This document shows positions 41,839 to 50,100 of a stretch of DNA of 64,000 nt, in pieces (positions within the stretch are counted from its first letter, which is position 1; each line of letters begins with the position of its first letter). The stretch is from Prevotella sp. P5-50 (GTDB taxonomy: Bacteria > Bacteroidota > Bacteroidia > Bacteroidales > Bacteroidaceae). A program made the translations under genes and the position numbers. The DNA lies in the NCBI RefSeq assembly GCF_002251295.1, contig NZ_NPJA01000022.1, positions 1 through 64,000 of the forward strand. Direction: 5' to 3'. The notes beneath the pieces are model-generated. The model saw nothing but the letters and a program-made list of their open reading frames with translations. It ran no database searches and was not told the DNA's origin.

Positions 41839-42222
41839 TTACTTGTGTTTCAGATAGTATGCCACGCCCCGACGCACATTTTCCTGTACGGCTTTCGACG
41901 ATAACGTTGCTCCTGTCACACCATCCACTTGTGGCATTCCTTTCTTGCCCACAGGCTGTCCTGCGTATTTCGGCACCATCTGTTGGCTGACGCGTTGGAA
42001 GAATTTGGGTGTTTCCATGTTTCGCAATGGTTTCACCTGTACTATCTTGTTTTTCTTGATAGTAATCTCCAAGGGCGTAGTGCCACGATATCCCGTCACA
42101 CTGGTAGCCAGCGTGGTGGTATTGATAATATAGGTGCCATTCTTTTCTTTACGCATCACCTCCTGTGCCGAAGCAGACGCCACGAGCAGAGCGATAAGGG
42201 TTGCCATATAGAGTCTTTTCAT
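41839..42222 (-). CDS. Small secreted FMN-binding-domain protein
   Basis: A 127-residue protein with a signal peptide (MKRLYMATLIALLVASASA) and one FMN_bind domain. The C-terminal VDGVTGATLSSKAVQENV holds the Thr that is covalently flavinylated in RnfG/NqrC-type domains. Start 42222 is chosen because the signal peptide begins there; the open frame continues upstream to 42504 through non-protein-like sequence. It probably acts in extracytoplasmic electron transfer. The neighbours give no partner. Confidence 0.85.
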   Translation of the reverse strand: MKRLYMATLIALLVASASAQEVMRKEKNGTYIINTTTLATSVTGYRGTTPLEITIKKNKIVQVKPLRNMETPKFFQRVSQQMVPKYAGQPVGKKGMPQVDGVTGATLSSKAVQENVRRGVAYYLKHK

Positions 42223-42517
42223 ATTCTGTTGTATTGTCGTTGGTTTCTGTCTTGCAAAATTAGTGTAAAGCAGAGAAATCTCCAAATTATCATATTGTTT
42301 TTCTGTCACATTACCTATAAATGGGGAGGACATTCTCCCGTTCTGTCTATCAGCAATTTGGTGTTTTATAGGAGTAAGAATGCTGCCGCTTCTTAATCGT
42401 TTGGATTTATTAAGTGTGCTTTTACAAAAGAATTGAGTAATTTTGCAGTTGCATGGTGAATACTCCATATCCTTTAGAAGAAAAGAGATAGAAAGCGTTT
42501 GCATGGTTGCACCATTT

Positions 42518-42549
42518 GTTACTTGTTACTTGTTACTTGTTACTTGTTG
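42518..42549 (+). repeat. Heptanucleotide tandem repeat (GTTACTT)
   Basis: About 4.5 copies of the 7-bp unit GTTACTT, directly upstream of the promoter at 42565-42596. Such arrays can change length by slippage. Confidence 0.8.
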
Positions 42550-42564
42550 ATTTATCGAGCTATA

Positions 42565-42596
42565 TTTGGCTGGTTCGTATATTTTCGCTATCTTTG
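42565..42596 (+). promoter_or_regulatory. Consensus promoter in front of a gene remnant
   Basis: TTTG (42565-42568), a 20-nt spacer and TATCTTTG (42589-42596), a perfect match. It points at the short reading frame beginning at 42616. Confidence 0.7.
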
Positions 42597-42950
42597 CCCC
42601 AAAATGATAGGATAAATGAAGAAACTACTATGTATTATTGCGTTGGCATTGGATGTCCTGATCCGCTTGGCTGGTATAGAGACAAACCTGAAGACAAAAG
42701 CTTTTATGCGACTTGTTGTATTGAGTCCGAACCTCTTTACGTCAAAGTCTTTGGATAATGGTCTTGTAGAAGTTACGTCAATGACCTCTTGACATGTTGG
42801 GGGTGATGCCATGGACCAGTCCCCGTGACACGTCGGCAGTATGTCATCGCTGTCGGATGTTACACCAGTGATTGTCGATGTGGTGTTTTGTGCAATAGCA
42901 AACACAGAGAAAACCATCAACAGACACAGCATCACTGCTGTTCTTTTCAT
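42588..42950 (-). pseudogene. Signal-peptide-bearing remnant, opposite strand
   Basis: A frame of 120 codons that opens with a convincing signal peptide (MKRTAVMLCLLMVFSVFAIA), followed by QNTTSTITGVTSDSDD. This resembles the start of a SusC-type carboxypeptidase-regulatory-like domain. After about 35 residues the sequence no longer looks like protein, and it overlaps the plus-strand frame at 42616. It is probably the N-terminal stub of a decayed outer-membrane gene. The neighbouring 42966-43200 is AT-rich and empty apart from a -7-like CAAAGGTA at 43153. Confidence 0.3.
42616..42792 (+). CDS. Small hypothetical ORF, possibly a truncated gene
   Basis: A frame of 58 codons that starts 20 bp after a perfect promoter and opens like a membrane or secreted protein (MKKLLCIIALALDVLIRLAG), then becomes ordinary without a domain I recognise. 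It could be a real small membrane-associated peptide, or the 5' stump of a lost gene. Another signal-peptide-like frame on the opposite strand points towards it, which favours debris. Confidence 0.3.
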   Translation: MKKLLCIIALALDVLIRLAGIETNLKTKAFMRLVVLSPNLFTSKSLDNGLVEVTSMTS

Positions 42951-43206
42951 CGTTCTAATTCTCATTCAACACTTTTTATTGTTAATAACACTTTTAATTT
43001 AAAAAAAACTTGCCATGAGCCATGACTGGACTTCACGTCTTCTCTGTTTGGTTTTTAGTTATGCACTTCCTTAGATTATTATATATTGGGTATATTCTTA
43101 TATATAAATAGTGCAATTATATACAGATGTTACGTAGCTAATAATTTTTTTGCAAAGGTACATATTTTTTTTGAATTTGACATTGCTCCCCCCGAAAAAT
43201 TAGTTA

Positions 43207-43603
43207 AAAAAAAACGTCTGACCAAAAACTTAACACAGTCATTCCCGAACAATTCCGACGACTCACAGCCTTTGCAGATGATGATGAAGAGGCTGCGCTG
43301 GAAATCATCAAGAATGTAAAACTTGCACTCAACGAACACTTGCAACGCCTGCAAAACATATTGGACGAGGCAAACAATCCTACTACCAATGCTGCTGATA
43401 TTCCTGATATCAAATCGTCCATCACACCAATCAAGCAGGTGGTTCATAAAATGTTGCCAATTGCCACCATGATGCAGATGAAATCTCTTGATCAGCTAAC
43501 CGCCCTGACACCCGAAAACATCGATAAACTGGATGACAGACAAATTCGGGAACACCTGCAAACCATCATGACCGACCTGCACAACATCCTTCAGGACAAA
43601 TAA
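43207..43603 (+). pseudogene. Helical protein remnant lacking a start codon
   Basis: A 131-codon stop-free frame with strongly protein-like composition, all-helical (IPEQFRRLTAFADDDEEAAL through IREHLQTIMTDLHNILQDK). There is no ATG in frame; the frame opens after a stop inside a run of nine A at 43206-43214. A frameshift in that A-run, or loss of the 5' end, is likely; a TTG at 43340 is the only evident internal start. The function is unknown. Its stop codon abuts the MITE-like copy starting at 43603. Confidence 0.4.
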
Positions 43604-43770
43604 CTGAACTTTCGCATGTGGGGGAAGTTAAGGGGAAGTTAGAGAAGTTAGAGAGAAGTTAAGGGACAAATGTCCTACATCTTACGGCAAAAGGCTATTG
43701 TCTCTTAACTTCCCGAACGACCGTAGGGAGTGATAACTCCTTTAACTTCCATCAATTCCTAACACTTGAA
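43603..43770 (+). mobile_element. MITE-like element, copy 1
   Basis: Element of about 168 bp. It begins ACTGAACTTTCGCATGTG, then has repeated GAAGTTA units and the near-palindrome GGACAAATGTCC. It continues with CTTAACTTCCCGAACG and ends around CTTTAACTTCCATCAATTCC. The ends are imperfect inverted repeats. The same unit recurs inverted at 45940-46155 and direct at 46864-47116; the central 85 bp are nearly identical among copies 1 and 3. No transposase is encoded. Confidence 0.75.
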
Positions 43771-43800
43771 AATGCAAAACAAAAAAATCCCAAATTTTCT

Positions 43801-43831
43801 TTTGCTTTTCTCTCGCTTAATCGTACCTTTG
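43801..43831 (+). promoter_or_regulatory. Promoter of the GH127 gene
   Basis: TTTG (43801-43804), a 19-nt spacer and TACCTTTG (43824-43831) match the Bacteroidota consensus perfectly, 26 bp before the ATG at 43858. It lies directly after MITE-like copy 1. Confidence 0.75.
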
Positions 43832-43857
43832 CAAGATGTAATCCTAAACTTTTAACA

Positions 43858-45903
43858 ATGAAACAAATACTGCTCTTGACAATGGCTACAATCGCTATAG
43901 TCAGCACACAAGCCAAAAACATCACCACACCAAAAACCAATGGCTACCCCATCACCCAAGTGCCCTTTACTGCGGTGAAGGTTAATGCACAGACTTTTTG
44001 GGGCCAACGCATCAAGGCGGCACGCGAAGTAACCATCCCTTTGGCCTTCGAAAAATGCGAAGCAACCCATCGCTACGACAATTTCAAAATGGCTGCCTAT
44101 ACGTTGCAACACCCTGGTCACAACGGTCTGCAAACTCCCCAATGGGACGTCAGCAAGATGAAGTGTTTACCCTTCGACGATACCGATGTCTATAAAACCA
44201 TCGAAGGAGCAAGCTATATACTCCAAACCTATCCCGACAACCGCCTCAAACAATATATCGACAGCATCCTCGATATTGTAGCTGCCGCACAAGAACCCGA
44301 CGGTTACCTCTACACCTCACGCACCGTCAATCCTGCGCATCCACACCAATGGTCTGGAGCGAAACGATGGGTCGAGGAAGAAGCGCTCAGTCATGAACTC
44401 TACAACTTAGGTCACATGGTCGATGCCGCCTGCGCACACTATCAAGCCACAGGTAGCAATAAGTTTCTCAACATAGCTCGCCGCTATGCTGACTGCGTCA
44501 TCCGCGAAGTTGGACCACGTCCCGGCCAAGTCTGTGTCACTCCAGGTCATCAGATTGCCGAGATGGCATTGACCCGGCTCTACCTGCTCACCGGCGACAA
44601 ACGCTATCTCGACGAGGCTAAATTCCTGCTCGACTATCGTGGAAAGACTTCCACCCACACCATCTATTCCCAAAGCCACAAACCTGTCATCGAGCAGACC
44701 GAAGCATGGGGACATGCTGTCCGTGCCGGATATATGTATGCAGGAATGGCTGACGTGGCAGCCCTTACGGGCGACACCGCCTATATCAATGCCCTCAACG
44801 CCATCTGCAATAATATCGTCAGCCGCAAATACTATATCACCGGAGGTGTTGGCGCACGCCATGAAGGCGAAGCCTTCGGTGCCGACTATGAGTTGCCCAA
44901 CCTTACTGCCTATAATGAGACATGTGCCGCCATTGCCATGGTTTATCTCTTCCATCGCATGTTCCTCATGCAAGGCGATGCAAAATATATCGACTGCATG
45001 GAGCGCACGCTCTATAACGGTGTCATCAGCGGCATGTCGGTTGACGGCGGTCGCTTCTTCTATCCCAACCCCCTGTCGAGCGATGGCAACACCGAGCGCC
45101 AACCATGGTTTGGATGTGCCTGCTGTCCGAGCAATATATGCCGTTTCATCCCGTCATTCCCTGGTTATGTCTATGCTGTCAAAGACCGCACACTCTATGT
45201 CAATCTCTTCACCGGCAATACGGCGCATGTAGAAATAGGAGGTAAAACCGTCGTATTGGAACAACAGACCGACTATCCATGGAATGGCGACATCAACCTT
45301 CGCATTCAGAAGAATCAAGCCAAAGCATTTGCCATGGCTATCCGTATTCCAGGTTGGGCTGTCAACACACCAGTACCCAGCGACCTCTACCGTTATACCG
45401 ATTGTCAGACACGCAACTATCAGATTACCGTCAACGGAAAGCCTGTCGATGGGGTGAAGACCGACAAAGGATATCTCATCATTAACCGCGTTTGGAAGAA
45501 AGGCGATGTTGTTTCGCTCCATCTCGATATGCCGGTACGTACCGTAGTTGCCAATCCACAGGTGACCGACGACCGTGGCCGGGTGGCTGTAGAACGCGGT
45601 CCTTTGGTCTATTGTGCCGAAGCTGCCGACAACACCTCCCACAGCATCTTCCGTTTCCTCATGCCCACCAATCCACAGTTCAACGTGGTTGACCGCACCA
45701 TCAACGGTCAACATCAGGTGTCGTTTGGTGTGAAAGCCATCGAAGTAGATGGTCAGACCGTTGATACCGATGCCGACGGCAGGGTGAAAGTCTCCGACAC
45801 GCGCCTCACACTCATACCCTATTACGCATGGAACCACCGTGGGGCAAATGACATGGAAGTATGGTTGCCACAGAGTATCGAGGCATTGGGCAACTATCGC
45901 TAA
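43858..45903 (+). CDS. GH127-type beta-L-arabinofuranosidase / aceric acid hydrolase
   Basis: Secreted enzyme of 681 residues of the DUF1680 clan. It has a signal peptide, an (alpha/alpha)6 barrel and C-terminal beta-sandwiches. The zinc-thiolate catalytic site of this family is visible: YNETCAA supplies the Glu and first Cys, and GCACCPSNICRF the catalytic Cys pair. GH127 and GH146 look alike; characterised members are beta-L-arabinofuranosidases, and B. thetaiotaomicron BT1003 is an RG-II aceric acid hydrolase. It has its own promoter and is bracketed by inverted MITE-like copies 1 and 2. Confidence 0.9.
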   Translation: MKQILLLTMATIAIVSTQAKNITTPKTNGYPITQVPFTAVKVNAQTFWGQRIKAAREVTIPLAFEKCEATHRYDNFKMAAYTLQHPGHNGLQTPQWDVSKMKCLPFDDTDVYKTIEGASYILQTYPDNRLKQYIDSILDIVAAAQEPDGYLYTSRTVNPAHPHQWSGAKRWVEEEALSHELYNLGHMVDAACAHYQATGSNKFLNIARRYADCVIREVGPRPGQVCVTPGHQIAEMALTRLYLLTGDKRYLDEAKFLLDYRGKTSTHTIYSQSHKPVIEQTEAWGHAVRAGYMYAGMADVAALTGDTAYINALNAICNNIVSRKYYITGGVGARHEGEAFGADYELPNLTAYNETCAAIAMVYLFHRMFLMQGDAKYIDCMERTLYNGVISGMSVDGGRFFYPNPLSSDGNTERQPWFGCACCPSNICRFIPSFPGYVYAVKDRTLYVNLFTGNTAHVEIGGKTVVLEQQTDYPWNGDINLRIQKNQAKAFAMAIRIPGWAVNTPVPSDLYRYTDCQTRNYQITVNGKPVDGVKTDKGYLIINRVWKKGDVVSLHLDMPVRTVVANPQVTDDRGRVAVERGPLVYCAEAADNTSHSIFRFLMPTNPQFNVVDRTINGQHQVSFGVKAIEVDGQTVDTDADGRVKVSDTRLTLIPYYAWNHRGANDMEVWLPQSIEALGNYR

Positions 45904-45939
45904 GTAGCAGATCGTGCCATATCAGTATGATAAATAACT

Positions 45940-46155
45940 ATTCAAGTTTCGCAACTGAGGGAATTGATTGAAGTTAAACTTCCCCACATGCGCAACTGAG
46001 GGAATTGATTGAAGTTAAAGAAGTGATCACTCCCTACGGTCGTTCGGGAAGTTAAGAGACAATAGCCTTTTGCCGTAAAACGTAGGACATTTGTCCCTTA
46101 ACTTCTCTCTAACTTCCCTTAACTTCCCTTAACTCCCTCACATGCGACAGTTCAT
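45940..46155 (-). mobile_element. MITE-like element, copy 2 (inverted)
   Basis: Reverse-orientation copy of the element at 43603-43770. Its left part is enlarged by a tandem duplication of a block with core CAACTGAGGGAATTGATTG (near 45952 and 45991). It ends 25 bp before the ATG at 46180 and may have affected the 5' end of the SprT-like gene. Confidence 0.75.
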
Positions 46156-46259
46156 TAACTATAACAAACACGGGGTAGCATGACTGCACAACGCTTCGCG
46201 AGTGGTTTACCACTTTCAACGCCCAGTATTTCGGCAATACTCTGCCGGAACCCCACTTT

Positions 46260-46817
46260 GTGGTCAATCATGCCAAACGCACCTTGGGACAGTTCAGCTG
46301 CCACAAGGTTCGGCGTGGTCTGTTGCCTGGCCGGTGGAAAACCACAGACTATACCATCAAGGTGAGCGAGTTCTACCATACGAGCGACCACGACAGACAA
46401 TCTGTTTTGCTCCACGAGATGATCCACTTCTATATTGCCTACACCCAGACTCGCGATACTTCTGCCCACGGGAAGGTATTCCGCCAATGGATGCAACGGC
46501 TCAATGCCGACGGATGGAACATCACCGTCACCTCTCGCAATGCCATGCTTGCCACTGTTCCCACTACCGACAAGCAACAATATCTCTTGCTTGCCATCCG
46601 GCTGTCGAACGGCAAATGTTACCTCTCGGTGGTCAATCCTGCCTATCGCCACCACCTTGAGCAGATGATCCACAACCATTGTCAAGCCGACGAGTTCCAT
46701 TGGTTGCGTACCAATGACAGCCGCTATGCCGGGTGGTCTGCTGTCAGGACGCTACGAGGCAGGCACATCACCCAGGATGAATGGGATCGACTCATGAGCG
46801 AAACTGTGATTCTCTGA
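46260..46817 (+). CDS. SprT-like zinc metalloprotease domain protein
   Basis: Protein of 185 residues from a GTG at 46260. The zinc site HEMIHFYIAYTQTRDTSAHG has the HExxH helix and a downstream His, and the fold matches SprT/Spartan-like domains. Protein-like sequence of the same family (REWFTTFNAQYFGNTLPEPH) continues upstream in frame to 46182, but a stop at 46176 and no ATG precede it. The nearby ATG at 46180 is in another frame, so the true N-terminus seems lost to a frameshift, or the GTG is used. The gene lies between inverted repeat copies 2 and 3. Its substrate is unknown; related domains cleave DNA-bound proteins. Confidence 0.7.
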   Translation: MVNHAKRTLGQFSCHKVRRGLLPGRWKTTDYTIKVSEFYHTSDHDRQSVLLHEMIHFYIAYTQTRDTSAHGKVFRQWMQRLNADGWNITVTSRNAMLATVPTTDKQQYLLLAIRLSNGKCYLSVVNPAYRHHLEQMIHNHCQADEFHWLRTNDSRYAGWSAVRTLRGRHITQDEWDRLMSETVIL

Positions 46818-46863
46818 CCTTTGGCATTACAAAATGCCACTTGATGCGTCTATATTATAAATT

Positions 46864-47116
46864 ACTGAACTTTCGCATGTGGGGAAGTTAAGGGAAGTTA
46901 GGGAAGTTAGAGAGAAGTTAAGGGACAAATGTCCTACGTCTTACGGCAAAAGGCTATTGTCTCTTAACTTCCCGAACGACCGTAGGGAGTGATAACTTCC
47001 ATTTTATGGCACCTTTTCTCGCCATGGCAGACCTCGAACGAGCTCGGGTCTGCTCATCTGGCTTAACGAAAACGTTCTTTAACTTCAATCAATTCCCTCA
47101 GTTGCGAAACTTGAAT
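46864..47116 (+). mobile_element. MITE-like element, copy 3
   Basis: Direct copy of 43603-43770, interrupted near its right end (about 47003-47075) by roughly 72 bp of unrelated sequence, and closing with AACTTCAATCAATTCCCTC and CTTGAAT. It ends 17 bp before the start of the large GH43/GH143/GH142 gene, so it must contain or displace that gene's promoter. I see no TAnnTTTG element between it and the ATG. Confidence 0.75.
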
Positions 47117-47132
47117 AAAATATAAACAAATC

Positions 47133-50100
47133 ATGAAACGGACACTACTCGCTCTAATCTCCTTGTGCTGCCTCTCTGCCATGGCAGTAGAGGCACAACA
47201 CGACCTCTATGTATCCACCTCTTTCCACGAACCAGCCACCGACGGACTGCGCTTCATCTACAGTCGCGATGGATGGCATTGGGACTCTATCCCTGGCATC
47301 TGGCTTAAACCTGAGGTAGGTAAACAACGTGTCATGCGCGATCCATCAATCATCCGCACTCCTGATGGCATGTTCCATCTCGTATGGACATCAAGTTGGA
47401 AGGGTGACAGAGGCTTCGGCTATGCTTGTTCGAAAGACTTAAAGCACTGGAGCAAGCAACGTTTCATCGAGGTCATGACCGACACCACCACCGTCAACGT
47501 ATGGGCTCCCGAACTCTTCTGGGACGACGACCGCCAACAGGCTGTTATCGTATGGGCATCGTGTGTGCCGGGCAAATTTCCACGAGGAATAGAGGATGAG
47601 AACAACAACCATCGTCTTTACTATACCACCACCAAGGATTTCCGCACCTTCACCCCTGCTCGCTTGATGATAGACCCTGGCTTCAGTTGTATTGATGCCA
47701 CCCTCGTCAAACGGGGCAAGCGCGATTATGTGATGGTGCTCAAAGACAATACACGTCCTGAACGCGATATCAAGGTGGCTTATGCCAAGTCACCTTACGG
47801 TCCATGGTCGAAGGCATCCGAACCTTTCACCGGCAAACTGATGGAAGGTCCTACTACCGCTAAGGTCGATGGTGGATGGCTGATCTACTATGATCGCTAT
47901 CGGTTGAAGGATTTCGGTGCACATTTCACCACCGATTTCAAAACCTTTGAAGATGTTTCCAACAAGGTCAGCGTGCCTGTTCTCCATAAGCACGGCACCA
48001 TTTTCCGTGCTTCCGAAGCCATTGTGCGCAACTTGCTCAACGCTTCAGATGCCATCCACTACACCGGCAGCACCCTGAGCACCCCCTACCGCCACGATGG
48101 CGGTTTGTCGCCCGTAGTTGGTGTACACAACATCCAAGTGATGCAAGCCAACCGCGAATATCCTGCTAAAGCCAACAATGATGGTTGGACCTACAACCAC
48201 CAACCCATGCTGGCCTATTGGAACAATCGGTTCCATCTCAACTTCCTTTGCGATCCGAGCGACGAACACATACCACCTTCACGCACCATGTATCAGACGT
48301 CTGCCGATGGTTATACATGGAGCGAACCTGAGATTCTCTTTCCTGAAATACAGGTTCCCGAAGGATTCCAGAAGCCAGGACGCTCTGAACGTGCCCACAA
48401 TCTGGTAGCCATCATGCATCAACGTGTAGGTTGGTATGTCAGCAAAGACCGTCGCCTCTATGCCTTAGGCAACTACGGTGTGGCTTTCGACCGCAAAGAC
48501 GATCCTAACGATGGCAACGGCATCGGCCGTGTCATTCGCGAAGTCAAAGCCGATGGTTCGTTGGGCCCCATCTGTTTCATCTATCTCAACCATGGTTGCA
48601 AACCATTGGCAAACAAGAAAGGTGCCCTGCCGTTTCCTTATTACACCCAAGCCGACAAAAACTTACGTAAGGTGTGCCGAGAGATTCTCGACAATCCACG
48701 ATACCGCATGCAATGGGTGGAAGAGGCAGACCGCAACGATCCGCTCATCCCACTCAACAAAGGTTACAAGGCATACTGCGACTACACTTTGCCCGACGGA
48801 CGCTTAGCGGCTTTATGGAAACATGCGCTGACCAGTATCAGCGACGATGGCGGTCTGACGTGGTCACAGCCTGTGGCACGTGCTCGCGGTTTTGTCAACA
48901 GCAATGCTAAGATATGGGGGCAACGCCTTTCCGACGGGTCCTATGCCACCATCTACAACCCATCGGAATACCGTTGGCCGTTGGGCATTTCCCTCTCCAA
49001 CGACGGACTGGAATATACTACGCTCAATCTCGTGGTGGGCGAAGTGCCGCCCATGCGCTACGGTGGCAACTATAAGAGCTATGGTCCACAGTATGTCAGA
49101 GGAATTCTCGAAGGCAACGGAGTGCCCAAAGATGGTGACCTCTGGCTGACCTACTCTATGAATAAGGAGGATATCTGGGTGAGCCACATCCCCGTGCCAG
49201 TACAGACCAAAGCATCAGCGCACGCCCACGATGGGGAATTCAACGTGGGACAACTCGCCCAACTCCGCCAGTGGAACATCTATTCGCCTAAGCGTGCCGA
49301 GGTTTCGTTGGTCAACGGATGGCTCACCATGGCAGACAGCAATCCCTTCGACTATGCCTGCATAGAACGTAAGATTCCTGCATCGAAGAGTCTGCGTGTG
49401 GCTTTCGACATCGAAGCACTGCAAAACGACCATGGTCTCCTACAGATAGAATTTCTCGACGAACAGGGTACCGCCTGCTCGCGTATCGAACTGACACCAC
49501 AAGGAGAGATGCGCTGTAAAGGTGGTGCACGCTACGGCAATTTGGGAAAATACGAAGCTGGCAAGACCTATCATATCGAAGCCGTACTCTCTACCGACAA
49601 CCGGATGATACAGGTTTATGTCAACGGCAAGAAGGCAGGACAGCGCATGTTCTTTTCACCCGTAGCACATATCGAGCGTATTCTCTTCCGCACCGGTGCA
49701 CGCCGCACCTTCCCTGATATCGACACCGATGCCGACTGGTATGGCACACTCGACCATGCAGGCGACGATGAACCGCTTGCCACCTACCGCATCAGCCATT
49801 TCCAGACTTCATCCGACGATGCTGATGCCCATGCCGTGGCATTACGCTATGCCGACTACAAGCACTATGTGGATGATTTCAACAGCATGGAGGATGAAAA
49901 TATCATTCAGGCAATACCCAACAGCAAGGCATGGCAGTGGATGACCGATAACGTACCGCTGTTCGACTGCCCGCAGAAACAATTCGAAGAGATGTGGTAT
50001 TACCGTTGGTGGACACTCCGCAAGCACATCCGACTCACTCCCGTGGGCTATGCCATGACCGAGTTTCTTGTACCTCGATCCTATGCCGATCAGTACAATC

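Noticed and set aside
42223..42504. Upstream extension of the FMN-binding protein
   Set aside because: The sequence is not protein-like and the signal peptide begins at 42222.
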